Assembly: GCF_031753505.1 (NCBI RefSeq)
Contig: NC_089682.1
Span: 70,318,561-70,382,560 of the forward strand
Origin: Anomalospiza imberbis
Lineage: Eukaryota > Chordata > Aves > Passeriformes > Viduidae
DNA: 64,000 nucleotides
Direction: 5' to 3'
Shown: in pieces, positions 51,216-62,667 of the stretch
Position numbering within the stretch: the first letter of the stretch is position 1
Layout of the letters: every line of letters starts with the position of its first letter
The notes under the pieces: model-generated
Database searches by the model: none
What the model was told of the DNA's origin: nothing
The model's input: the letters and a program-made list of their open reading frames with translations, nothing else
Program-made: the position numbers and the translations under genes

Positions 51216-51286
51216 TAGAATAACAGAATGATTTTGATTTGAAGCAATTTTAAAGATTGTCCAGGTCCAATCTCCCTGCCATGGGT
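51216..51286 (-). mobile_element. CR1 LINE 3' UTR fragment, diverged
   Basis: On the plus strand, TAGAATAACAGAATGATTTT, then TTTAAAGATTGTCCAGGTCC, then CTCCCTGCCATGGGTC is the reverse complement of the CR1 3' end. It is more diverged than the 42.6-kb copy. A TA/CA microsatellite begins about 20 nt beyond it. Confidence 0.85.
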
Positions 51287-51307
51287 CTTAATTTTGTACA
51301 TACAGAC

Positions 51308-51342
<35 letters not shown>
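51308..51342. repeat. (TA)n(CA)n compound microsatellite
   Basis: About nine TA units pass directly into about eight CA units. The uninterrupted structure suggests it is polymorphic. Confidence 0.95.
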
Positions 51343-53560
51343 TTCTAATCAAGTATTTTATGAAAAAGACAATGGGCTTAAGCGATGGTTTAAGAACATG
51401 AAGTGTACTATAAAAGCATATTTGATTATGTTAGCCACTGGATCTTGGCAAACTTACCAACCCAACAGACTTTAGCCTACTGCTACAATATCCAGTAAGG
51501 TTAGCTATGGTAGCATAATATATAAAGACTTACACAAAAGGAAAAATTAATTCAAGGCTAGGCAGAGAATGAAAAAAACAAATTCAAGTGACTTGTGATT
51601 TAGGTCAGGTCAGTCCATGTAATTCAAGGCTGCCTCAGATCTCCAAGTGCTTCAAAAAACTTCAAAACAGGCATACACTGCATTCTGCAGCACATGCCAA
51701 CATCACAGGCAAATTAAAAATTACATACAGCTGGCTGTAGAGGAGGGGCATGTGCACACCCACACATCCCCATATGTATATAGTGTATATGATTTTTCTC
51801 AGAATGATGAAAATACCAGACAGTGCAATGCCTGGCTGGCTTCTCCCAGCAGAGGCAACAAGGATAAGAGTGGTCCAACAGGGACAGACTTTGCAAAAGC
51901 AAAGCACTGTACCTTTTTCAAGGGGTTTATTACATTGTTGCCTAAGACACCCCAATAGTGGGCATCCAAAAACCTGTTGGCAAGTGTAGTTTTTTGTAAA
52001 AAAGTCTGCTTTACAAACTTGAGAGTCATTGAACTAAGACTGATAAATGCACACCCGTGACCTGCACTGCAATGCTGAAGTACTTGCACTCCAAATCCAA
52101 AAAGCATGCTGTGTCTCTATGCTGTGTCCACCTGAAGCCAAAGGATACAAATGAGTGCAGGATGTAATCTTTACAGTTCAATAAGCTCCTCTCTCCCAGT
52201 CTGCTAATTGCAACATTTCAAACATCCATAGAAAGAATTCCTTGATTGAATCTAAAGTCCAGCATTATTCATAGGCAATTGAAAGTAGACAGCTATAATG
52301 GAAAATTATAATTTTGGAGAATAGAAATGTGAAAGAATAATTAGATACGTGACTGAGGGATGCATTTACTTGTTGGATTGACAGGATGTTGGTAATTCTA
52401 GCTACATCCAGACACCATGAAGGCTTTTTGATTTTTTATGTATTATGATATCTACCATTCAAATAGGCAATGGAGTGTTCATTCCTACAGAAAATAAAAG
52501 AAATATCTTAAAATCATGAAGTTATTTTACTTGAAAGTAAAGATTTTCCCCTTAATTCAAAGTTATGTCTTTGAGAAGGATTAAATATTAAAAATGCATT
52601 CAGAATTTTAATGCAAAACACATTAAAAAAATCACATTTTTGCTTCAGAATAACTCTGTCCCTTCTTTAAAAAAAGTTTCTTTTTAAAACAGTGTATTTT
52701 AAAAGAAAAGGTTTGAAATAAATTTATTTTCAGTTAGAAAAACAGTGAGTATGAAATAGAGGCAAAGTAAATCTTAAGGTCCATTCTGTACCTTTGCTTT
52801 GGGTTTTCTTCAGAAGCAGCATATTTTTTTTTATGCTGTCACACTAAAATTCATTTAGGCCATCAGAGAGCAGGATGAAAACTTCTCTATTTTTGCATGT
52901 TTAAGAGGAGCTGTTTTATATTAGTTCACAAGTTTTGTGTTCTGTAGAACTGTTTTCACTAATGATTACAAAGTATTTTATAAACATTATTTAAATAAAG
53001 CCTGTCAATACTGCTATTATAAAACAAAAATATTTCATCCCACTGCAGAAACAATGACACATAGAATACAGCAGTGTTTGCCAGTGCAAAAAAAAAAAAA
53101 AAATCCTGTGATACAATTCGAGGGCCAAAACAGAAAAGTCAAGCCAATGCAGCTTTAAAAGACTAGCACAGAGTTCTACCAGCTTTAGCTTTTCCATTGT
53201 AATGCATATTAATGAAAGGCTGAAAGATGAGTATAAACAATAAACAAAACTGCAGGTTAACAATCTGGAAAAACATAAGTCATTAGGGATAATAAGGTGT
53301 GTAATCTGACTTTCAAGACTATCACCAAACTAATTAAGAAAGAAGCAATAAATTTATTCTGAGAAGTCAATGGAAAAAATTTATATACACTTACATGATA
53401 GTATTTTTATCTATTTCAATATAATATTAATAAAAAAAAAAACAAACTCCATGAGTTTCCTACTTTTGTAAAAATTCAGACCCTATCTTTTTAGACCAAA
53501 ATTTATTTTTAGTCTTCTATTACCATTGTCCTCAAAAATTTGCTCATCATGCATAGTATT
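51343..53560. other. Intronic DNA, no gene seen
   Basis: Unique sequence; a short A run near 53.09 kb. The overlapping frames at 51.65-52.1 kb on both strands show no recognisable protein. Confidence 0.5.
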
Positions 53561-54133
53561 TGTTGTGGTTCAATCCCAGCCAGCAGCCAAGACCCACACA
53601 ACTGCTCACTCCACTCCCCTACCAGCAAGATCCGGGAAAGAATTGGAATGGTTAAAGGTAGAAAACGTGGGCCTGTGATAAAGATGGTTTGAGAGGGAAA
53701 GCAAAAGCCACACACACAAGGAATGCAAAACAAGGAGTTAATTCACTGCTTCCCATGGGCATGCAGATGTTCAGCCATCTCTAGGAGAGCTTGACTTGGG
53801 AAGACACAAATCATTAGTCTGAATGTTCCTCCCTTCCTCCTTCTTCCTCCAACTTCAGACACTGAGCATGATGTCACACCGCCTGGAATATTCCTTTGGT
53901 CAGCTGGGATCACCTGTCCTCTCTATGTCTCCTCCCAGCCTCACATCCATCCCCTGCTCTCTCACCAGTGTGGCAGCATGAAAAGCTGAAAAGGCCTTGG
54001 CTCTGTGTGAACCCTGCTCAGCAATAACAAAATCACCCCTATATTAGCAAGCCTGTGTTCAGTACAAATCCAAAACAGTCTCATACCAGCCACTGTGAAG
54101 AAAGTTAACTCTACCCTAGCCAAAACCAGCTCA
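53561..54133 (-). mobile_element. Solo LTR, avian ERVL-type family, minus strand
   Basis: This 573-bp LTR ends, in its sense (minus) direction, with GGATTGAACCACAACA (complement of 53561-53576). It begins with TGAGCTGGTTTTGGC (complement of 54119-54133), followed by GTTAACTTTCTTCACAGTGG. Other family landmarks are CCAAAGGAATATTCCA, the stretch GGAAGAAGGAGGAAGGG, and CCCATGGGAAGCAGTGAATT. The polyadenylation signal that the 58-kb relative keeps as ATTAAA is mutated here. Flanks GTATT and GTCAT agree at only some positions, so a 5-bp target duplication is at best decayed. No internal viral sequence adjoins. It has the same transcriptional orientation as DLG2. The class assignment is inferred. 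Confidence 0.85.
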
Positions 54134-54579
54134 GTCATATATGACATTTAACATTAATTATGTCAAGACTTGCCTTATTATAAAAATATATAAGGCCACC
54201 TACTCCCTCCAATTTACTTTTCTAGGTCTAGAATGCACCTACATTCTTATTATCCAATAAAAGCCTTTAGAGCACTGCCTGTGCTCAGAAATTCATAAAG
54301 TTTTCTCATTCTTTTTACAGTCAGGTGTGGCAATGTGCTCCCATCCCCAGCCTGCCTTTTATATTCCATTATAACTCCTGCTCAAGTAATAACCCTAAGT
54401 GGTGGTCAGTCATGGATGTATCTGGTCCTGACAGGTCAGTATGGCTCCATCTGGACTTGAGGGGAGACAGGTAACATGATAGGCAAGAACAACATTTGGG
54501 CAATACAACCAGCTAACCAGAATGCTGGTCAATGTCCAACTCAAGGCAAATTTGGAAGAAACGAGCCTCTGTAGTCAGT
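54134..54579. other. Intronic DNA, no feature seen
   Basis: Sequence between the minus-strand LTR and the CR1-tailed insert. It is moderately less AT-rich, with no recognised element. Confidence 0.45.
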
Positions 54580-54591
54580 ATTGCAAATATA
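54580..54591. repeat. 12-bp direct repeat, left copy
   Basis: ATTGCAAATATA here is repeated exactly at 54967-54978, right at the 3' end of the CR1-type sequence. It may be a target-site duplication. Confidence 0.6.
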
Positions 54592-54966
54592 ACTATGACT
54601 CTTATCATCTTACTCCATAAAGGGTAGACAGCCCAGGGCCTGCGGAGGTCTCCTGCATGGTAGTGGGCTGCACACCAGGATTTCCCCTTGAGTAGGAATG
54701 CCTCTCAAGGTTACAAGATGCCTTATTACATCAGACGGTTGGTAAGTGATTTGGGAATAAGCACAATGAAACTTGGCAATCTTTCAGAAAGGATGATTAA
54801 ACATTGGAATGGGCTGCCCAGGGAGGCAGTTGAGTCACTGTCCCTGGAGGTGTTTAGGAAAAGACTGGATGTGGCACTTAGTGCCATGGTCTAGTTGACA
54901 CTGTAGATTGATCAAAGGTTGGACTTTATGATCTCAGAGGCCTTTTCAAACAAAATTGATTCTGTG
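54592..54966 (+). mobile_element. CR1-tailed insertion (CR1 LINE 3' end, possibly a composite)
   Basis: The 3' half, from about 54770, is clearly CR1. It encodes KHWNGLPREAVESLSLEVFR, matching the ORF2 C-terminus, then the 3' UTR with GTTGGACTTTATGATCTCAG and the end GATTCTGTG. The 5' half (54592-54770) I cannot match to CR1 by eye; it may be diverged CR1 or another sequence carried by a CR1 tail. The whole 375-bp unit is bracketed by an exact 12-bp direct repeat, which suggests a single insertion. The subfamily differs from the 32-kb copy (DFTGLV-type versus SLVDTV-type UTR wording was not resolved). Confidence 0.8.
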
Positions 54967-54978
54967 ATTGCAAATATA
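54967..54978. repeat. 12-bp direct repeat, right copy
   Basis: Exact copy of 54580-54591, directly following the CR1 terminal GATTCTGTG. Confidence 0.6.
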
Positions 54979-57900
54979 CAATCCTTTAGACATCAACCAC
55001 TGGCCAAGGCTTAGACAGTCTGGATCCAGCTGCACCTAAACTCCCCTATGAAAGCAAGTTTGGAACAGAATGCGATCCTTTCCGAACCTCATGGCTCAAT
55101 AGGAAGATTCCCCCCAAAATTCTGACTGTTCTCTATCCAGTAAATGCTCAAGTATACCTGGCCATTCATTCTTGTTAAACCACTGCTGCATCTACCACTG
55201 AACTTCTCTTATATCAATAAAATATAGTTTCTTCTCACTTGAGAGTGAAGTGCCTGATTCCATCCACAACATCAGAACAGGAAGAATTTATTTTTCATTT
55301 CAGCCTTTGTTTAAGCTTTTATGTGCCTCCATCTAATGTGCTAAATCTAGCTGCACTAGATGAATGGCAGAGAGGAAAGCTGTAAGTTTTCCAGAATTCC
55401 CCATTTTGGCATCATCCTGGCCCCTACACTGCCCTGCTCCAGGAGGGGCTGAGCTCACAGTGTCCCTAAGCTGGGATGCACCAAAACAGCTGCACAGCCC
55501 TCTCTGTGGCCACACTCAGGCAAGGGTATAAAACAATACAAAGTTTTGATTACAGCTCATGAAGACATAACCAACATAGTTTGAAAATTACTTCTTCAGG
55601 AAATGTCTTACATGTATCTTCACAGAACTCATCATAGGCAGTATAGTTAGAAAATCAAACCAATAAAAAATAAGTCAAAACAGTATAAACTGTCAAATAA
55701 GTCAAAACAATACAAAAAATAATAATTTGAAAGAACAGTGTGAAACTGAAGAAATATGAAGAATTCATTGTGACTGAAAGGAGAATAAAGTATGCATTCC
55801 TTAGGTCTTATTACTGTGACAAGATGGGGAAGGAAGGGAACAACCACAGTACCAGAGTGAACTTCCCTAAATTTTTTGGTTAAGATGAAAAGAAAATAAA
55901 ATTCCTCCATAAGATAAAGAGAAAGGCTCCCTTCAATTTCTGCAAGTGATGCAGCAAAGACAGCCTTATAGCTACTTCTAACTCAACATGCAGCTTTTTG
56001 GAAATAAAAAAAGAAATAAATAAGGCCTATTCTGTGCAACAGAGAAAATGACATGATTCATATATTATTAAATTAATACTTCTCATTATACAAAGAGATC
56101 TAAAATTTACAGCAAAAGAATAGAGAACAAACAAACTCCCACAAATGTTTAATTGTGCTAATGTCACAGAATAATTCGTTTTGTACCATCGAAGCTTCCT
56201 TTCAAATTTATTCCCACGTCCAAAGCTTGGCAAGCCAAAGTTTTCAAACCACTGAACCTAGAAGCAAACTTAATTATCTGTTTCTTCTGTTATTTTCTGC
56301 AGGCCCAAGTTATAATAGAATAATAGAATAAGGCCTTTTATCTCATCTAAAAAATGCATACTGATGAAAACCAGTCCCACAAAGGATAATTTTTCCCAAA
56401 CTATTGAGTTGAAAGATTTGAAGAATGTCAACAGTTGCAAAATGTTTAATAATGTGATTTTAAATCATTAGAGGGTTAATGAGACAAATCACTCAGTTTA
56501 CCAGTTGTACACCAACTGTACAAAGGAAATTTCTCTCAGGTGGACCAGTGCAAAGATAACATGTGAACATGCTTTGTGAATGCTGACCATTTGAGAGGTA
56601 TCTCCCAAAAACATGCAGGAATTTTTGGAGGAAGATGGCAGAGAAGATGAGCAGAGCTGTCAATGAATTGGAAATGCATTGAGGGTACATCTGGTAAAAT
56701 GAAACAATTACACAGGTTGTGCCAACGGCCTAATGAAATCACAAGAAGTCTCCATCTGGCATGTAACAGCACTAAAAATAGCCTGACCTTATTTAGGGAT
56801 CTATCAGGTTATCAGTTGTGGCTAGTAATTACAGAAAAATTACCATTTTGATTCACCAAAATTTGAAAATCCATGCTATTCCAGTGCCTAATTTTGGAAA
56901 TAATTTCTATATGGTATAAAATGGATTACTTAATTTTGTTATGGTAAATGCAATGAAAATTACCATTATTTAAGAAGAAAATAATAAAAGAAAAATTTAG
57001 TTTTTTAAGCAGGACTTTTTTTTGTGCAAGCACCTTAGTGGACAGCATTAACTATTTGTCATGAAAAGTATCTTAGAAAGTCCCAACAGTCAGAAATCAA
57101 AAACCAATATGTCAAAAATTTTCTTGAGACAAATCACTTGCTTATGTAGTCTCTTGCCTTTTAATTCTATTCAACAAGTTGATTTAGAAATGGTGCTCAG
57201 ATTTGTGGAAGGCAAACTCAATCAAAAGAATTCAAGGACAACCATCTAAGACCAGAGAAAGACAGTATGGGAAAAAAAAAAAAAGAGTGTAAATATTGGA
57301 ACCATGATTCAATTAGTAGGATCTGAAAAATTTTTGTTCTTCCCATACAGTTTTCCTGGACTCCAAGTGTACTTTGGCAATGAGAGCTGAAAAACAGGGA
57401 TGAATAGCAGGAATCTAAGATCACTATAGCCCTAAGGAACAGCACTTCTGGGTGTTTTAAACACTCCACAGTTCTGAGAGAGGATCAGCATCTTACACCA
57501 AGGCTGCTTTTAGCTTTGGACAGAAAATATAATCATTTAACTTGGATTCTCTGATCCATAAAGTAATTTTTTTTCCTCAGAGTGTTAGAAGTTTATTTTA
57601 TGGCAACTAAAAATCAGTAATGCCTTTCAGAAGTGCAAATACCTAGCCAGTTAACTCTAAGGATACTTAAACATTCACCAAAGACGTTCCTAGGCACTTA
57701 GAGTCTTCCCCCATGCATGTCTGGAAGTCCTAACAGCGCTGAAAATGCAGCTTGACACAAGCTCAAGTTTCAAAATCATAATTAAATCTAGCTTTTTGTT
57801 ATCTCCCTGAACTGACCTCATCCAGAAAAAAATATTTCATGGCATATCTGCTAAATTACATTTCCTGTAAAATAAATTATATGATGACGGTTGCACTATC

Positions 57901-58021
57901 ATACACTTAACTCATCCAGTTTGGAAGATTTGTCTTTGTATTTCCAAATATTTAAAAGAGAGACAAAACTCCCCTAACACCCCATTATGTTATAGGCTGT
58001 ATTACAGGACCCACACAACAC
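54979..58021. other. Intronic DNA, no gene seen
   Basis: Mostly unique sequence. A stretch at about 55.0-55.27 kb ends with TATATCAATAAAATATAG and has a composition a little like an LTR R region, but no boundaries or relatives could be established. Confidence 0.45.
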
Positions 58022-58579
58022 TATAGGATGAGTTTTGCTGGGATGGGTTTTATTCCCCATAGTAGCCTATGTAGAACAATAATTCAATATGTGGCTGAAA
58101 CAATGTTGATAATACACCAATTTTGGTTATTGCTGAAGAGAGCTTGCACAGCATCAAGGTTTTTTCTCCTTTCAATTTTACCCTTCCTGTCCAAGGAGCA
58201 AGTTGGCTGGGGGTGGATACAGGGTTTGGAGGGGACCTAGCCAGGAGATATGACTCCACATGACCAAAGGAATATTCCATATCACATGGTGTTTTGCAGT
58301 AAAAGCTCAGGGAAAGGAGGAGCAAGGGAGAACATTCATGGTTACGATATTTGTCTTCCCAAATAACTGCTACACCTGATGAAGCCCTGCTTTCCTTGCT
58401 AAACATGTGCCTGCTGATGGGAAGCAGTGAATGAATTTCTTATTTTGCTTTACATGCAGCATTTGCTTCCCCTATTAAACTCATTATCTTCTGCCTTTTT
58501 ATCTCCTATTTTCTTCCAGACCCACAGCAGAGAGGAGTGAGAAGGTTGTTTGGTTATTGGCCAGAGTCAATCCACTACA
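58022..58579 (+). mobile_element. Solo LTR, avian ERVL-type family, plus strand
   Basis: A 558-bp LTR related to the one at 53.56-54.13 kb but in the opposite orientation. Shared landmarks are TTGCTGGGATGGGTTTTATT near the start, CCAAAGGAATATTCCATAT, GGGAAAGGAGGAGCAAGGG, CTGATGGGAAGCAGTGAATG, and the 3' end GTCAATCCACTACA. A TATA-like AGTAAAAGC lies at 58299-58307 and a polyadenylation signal ATTAAA at 58474-58479, which fix the sense strand. The terminal bases are diverged from TG...CA at the 5' side, and no target duplication was found. No internal viral sequence is attached. It lies antisense to DLG2. Confidence 0.85.
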
Positions 58580-60646
58580 TGCTATCACTAAATATGTATT
58601 GAGAAGGATACCTGGTCCAGTAGGGGATGCACAGAGAAGAAAATGTGGATCTGGCTCCATGACTACAGCATCTCCCTTTCAGAGGAAATAGAAAATAAAA
58701 CCAAACTAAACTAAACTGCATTATTCCTGAGAGCAAGAAAGAAAACACAGGTCTCCCAGCCTATTCCCTCAAATATTAGTTTGGAGGAAGAGGTCATTTG
58801 TCCATGCCTTGCTTTTGTGTCTCATTTTAGAGAATGTTCAAGCATACAAATCCTGAGTAGAAGCAAATGCCTATTTGTAAAGCAGAGACCCCAGGTTCTG
58901 TGGGGCACTATGGTGGCCTGGGCTCAGCAGACAAGCCAAGCTGAAGTGCTTCTTAGTGTCTAGTGTTAAATAAATTCCTCTGTGGTGGCACTGCTGTGTC
59001 TAAGAGAAATAACTCTTCTCAGGCTAGGAAGAGCAAGGTGACTAATTCAGAGTTGTCTATTTCTACAGCAAGCACCTTCTGTTTATTTATCCAGTTCACA
59101 TCTTGTGTTGGAGACTGAAACAGCCCACAGGCACTTCTCAGCCTACTGTCAGCATTTCTCTTGAATGTGTTTGGTCATTTGTTCTTTATTATTTAAGAAA
59201 AAGGAACTATACTAAAACAGTGGCATACAAGTGTGTAAGTATTGATAGGATGTGTTAAGGGAATAAATCATATTGATTGAGCATCTTGTCACTAGTGTAA
59301 TTGCATCTGTATTTAGGAATTCTAACACCGTAGCTGCAGAGGATCCTGGGCACAGGTCCAGTGCTGAAAATGAGAACTGGGGCTCAGAGTGTCCCTTTTG
59401 GAAGACTAGAGAACACTAAGTATAAAATGCCTCATCAAAATACAGGAGAAAAGCCAGGCAGACCTATTGAAAGTGAGACCATAGCAGATGATTTCACTGT
59501 AAGGATGGAAAACGAAGACAGAAATTATAGGGACCCTTTTAAAAAAGCTGCATGCATATGAACAGAGAAATTCCATTTAACTTTTTTCACCCTTCCCAAG
59601 AGTTCATATTCCCATCAAGGGACTTAATTCTCTTCTGCTTTAGAGCACTGTCATTCTTCTAAATTGCTCTTGGCTGTGATCTTTACCTGTGCTACGCACC
59701 AAAATTCCTAACTTTTATGAATTGCCAGTAACAAACTGGCCAGGACAACCCCTATTAGACTTCCTCACTGTCTTCTGAAAGACAGAATCCAGCAACATTA
59801 TTGGTGTAGGTAGATAAATAATTAGGCTTATGCATTGGTATCGTAAGAAACAGATGTGAACAAAACACAACAAATGAGAGACATTAATTAGGAGCTTCAA
59901 AAAGATAACTAAGATGATGCAAGAAGAAAGATTAGATACTGCCTGGCTAGCTTTGTGCTACTTGTTTTTTTTTTTTCCTCCAATCATTTAAGCCTGTTAA
60001 TCTTTGATGTGTTTGCTTTGTGTTTTTCTATGTCCTTTAACTTCAACTATAGTTGATATTACAGTCTAAACAACAATAATATCAAATGTTGGTAGAAAAA
60101 ATCAGATTTTTAAAAATCTAATAAAAACATGCATTTATTTCAGGATAATGTTTCCTAGAAGTCATAAAAAAGAAGAGACCTTAATAGGAAAACATTAAGT
60201 AAATTAGTTTGAGCTGTTATTTATCATGAGCAATTTCCATCTACAAAAGAAGGATAGAGAGACAAATGAAGGGATAATACACCATTTTAAGATACACTGT
60301 GCATCCAGGTGTCTTTCTATTATGCTAGCAGGGTGTGCATGGCTCTAAAAGCAAATACTCATGTCACTGGTAAGGATGACAGCCTTAAGAAAATCACTTT
60401 TCTTTTTTTCAAAGAAAGGCTAGCTTTAGTAAACATAATCTACAAATTGTATGTATATAACATGCTGTGTTTCACCCGAGTGCAATTGTCATTCCAATTT
60501 CTTTTCCCAGAAAAGAATTTACTGTGTAACTGTAAAAGAAATTATTAATTGCAAGACTTGTTTATATGATAACTTCTATGCAATACCAAAAATAATTTCT
60601 GTGTAAAAATAAACCATCTCTACATATTTATAAAAGAAATCTTAAT
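58580..60646. other. Intronic DNA, no gene seen
   Basis: Unique sequence up to the donor of the 54-nt exon. A plus-strand frame at 59361-59561 is hydrophilic but shows no recognisable family. Confidence 0.5.
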
Positions 60647-60652
60647 ACTTAC

Positions 60653-60706
60653 ATAGGGGATTGTGTCCAAAGTGTCTGTGTTGACAATTATAGGGGCAGG
60701 GCTTGC
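60653..60706 (-). CDS. DLG2: DLG2 coding exon, 54 nt, N-terminal linker
   Basis: This exon encodes 18 residues, ASPAPIIVNTDTLDTIPY, of the N-terminal region of DLG2 (PSD-93), between the isoform-specific start segments and PDZ1. This wording is characteristic of DLG2; DLG1 has a related PPVLVNTDSLETPTY. Minus-strand splice signals are strong: a long pyrimidine tract ending TTTTTTTTCCCCTTTCAG precedes GCAAGC, and the donor reads TAT|GTAAGTATT. Both boundaries are phase 0, and the reading frame joins directly to VNGTEIEYE in the exon at 37567-37617. In mammals several DLG2 N-terminal variants are spliced onto this exon, so it is probably shared by most long isoforms. Its upstream partner exon is outside the window. 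Confidence 0.97.
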
Positions 60707-62667
60707 CTGAAAGGGGAAAAAAAAAGAGAAAATAAATTTAAAGACCTAAAATTCATGAATATTCAAATACTCATACTTATACATTAAGTTAAAAGTCTAA
60801 AAGCCTATTTTCACACTGAATTCAAATCATACAACAGTACATAACTATGAGTACTGCTCAATCAAGAATGAAGAAAATAGATTCTCAGCCTATAAACCAC
60901 AGCTCACTGTGGCTTTTCTTTTTAGTTTCTCCAGGCTTTGGACCACATCCTGAATACTTATTATCCAGTTGTTATTTTTTTTTTTTTAGTAAAACTGTAA
61001 GAAACCTGATGTATTCAACTTTCAATTACAGGATATTGAGGTAGAGGGTTTCAGCTTCCCCACCTGACAAATCCACCTTTTGTGTTTGAACCAAGATGAT
61101 CAACTGATCTTTACAGAGGAGAAACATTTAATGTTTACACTACTTAGCAGTATTGTATTTGTATATGGACATATATGATGATATTTTTGTCAAAGGTATA
61201 TAACTGGCATGGTTCATATACACTCAGCTGGGGTTCAGATTGAAATAAAGACCAGTTTAAAAAGACTTGTGCATCTGCAAAGCTGCCCAACCTGATCTTG
61301 ATGAAGCTCATATCCAGGCTAATTTCCAAGCACCTGAACCTCTTGCTCTCCTCATTCTGGCATTCAGTGGTACTGACCCAATGCCAAGCTCTGTTATGAC
61401 CCAGCTGCATAAACCTAGCTCAGACTCTGGAGAAAACCAGAGTTGTGAGAACGTGTAAGCCAGAGGCAAGCACCATCAGTAAAATGTCAAACTAAAGGAA
61501 GGACTGCCAAGATGGGATTGTTAATGAATCAAGGACTCAGAAGGACCAACATGTAGTCCGTGTAGGACAAGGAGTGATGGAAGGCACCCTTGCTCAGCCT
61601 TACTAATTCCTACTTGGGCTGCAAAGACTCTTCAGTCACTGACCTGGGCTGATGAAAACACTAATGCTGCGCACAGTAGCTCACTAGTTCTATTCATCTG
61701 CACTGTGTACTTGTGACTGAATGACTGCACTTTAAACTTGTAGAGACTGCAGGGTCTCTTTGTGCATGGTAGGCATGAACATGGCACTGCTGAAAACACT
61801 GATCCTATTTCTGTTGTCAAATATTTACTGTGGGATTTCAAACCTCTGGTTGTTACCAACCCAAATTAGGAATGTGACATTAGTGCAATAATTCAAATAA
61901 AGGGAGAATAACACAGTTTGGGGGTTTTTTCCCCAGTTTTTGTGCAGTCATTCAAGGATAATTCTGTGTTCAAAGAAATTTTATGTTATGGGACAAAAGC
62001 TACTGCTGATTAATGCCATAATTTCTATACAACTGTGTAAGCCATGAATTAAAATTAAATGCATACAATTTGGTATCTGCATTTCATTGCATGGACCAGT
62101 GTCAAGATATGGTATTATTTGATATTAAAATGCTTAGTATCTGAAAAGATATTATACACCCATACCCAGTTATTCTCATTGTGTCCCAAAACACTGGTCA
62201 CACTGAAGTGATAGGTAAAAGCTGAATTTTAATTCCTAGAATTATAATATTTTTATGATTTTATTAATATGATCATAATATTTTTAGCTTTAGGCATATT
62301 GAATATGCCTATAATTGCATTATCACTGAAGGTAAAACATTACTTCCTTTTTAGAATAACACTAATATTTAGCTCAATACACTTAAAAAGTGCTACTTTT
62401 GCTACAGGAAGAATAAGCTTGGCAATTTCTTACAGTATTGATTTTATCTCCTTTTTATTTTTACCTACTGTGTTGGTCTATTACCAACTATAAAAAAAAA
62501 AATGCAGTTTTCAGAATAAAAGCATCTTTCCACTTAGGATTTAAACAAACAGTATCTACTAAAATAACAAAAAAACTTTCAGAAATCATTTTCCAAAGCA
62601 TTCACCCAAATCTGCCTTTTATCTGCATCAGAATTTCCTGAAGTAAAGCTAAAGAAATCAGAAACAA

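Larger units (their letters stand above)
37618..60652 (-). other. DLG2: DLG2 intron between the 54-nt and 51-nt exons
   Basis: This 23,035-bp phase-0 intron is bounded by GTAAGT (complement of 60647-60652) and CATTAG (complement of 37618-37623). It carries several CR1 ends, two LTRs of one broad family in opposite orientations, an LTR-like GC-rich block, and microsatellites. No further exon was recognised inside it. Alternative first exons of DLG2 could exist here, but I see no CpG-rich promoter or convincing start exon. Confidence 0.9.

Noticed and set aside
59361..59561. Hydrophilic plus-strand frame considered as an exon
   Set aside because: No clear acceptor or donor, opposite strand to DLG2, no recognisable family.
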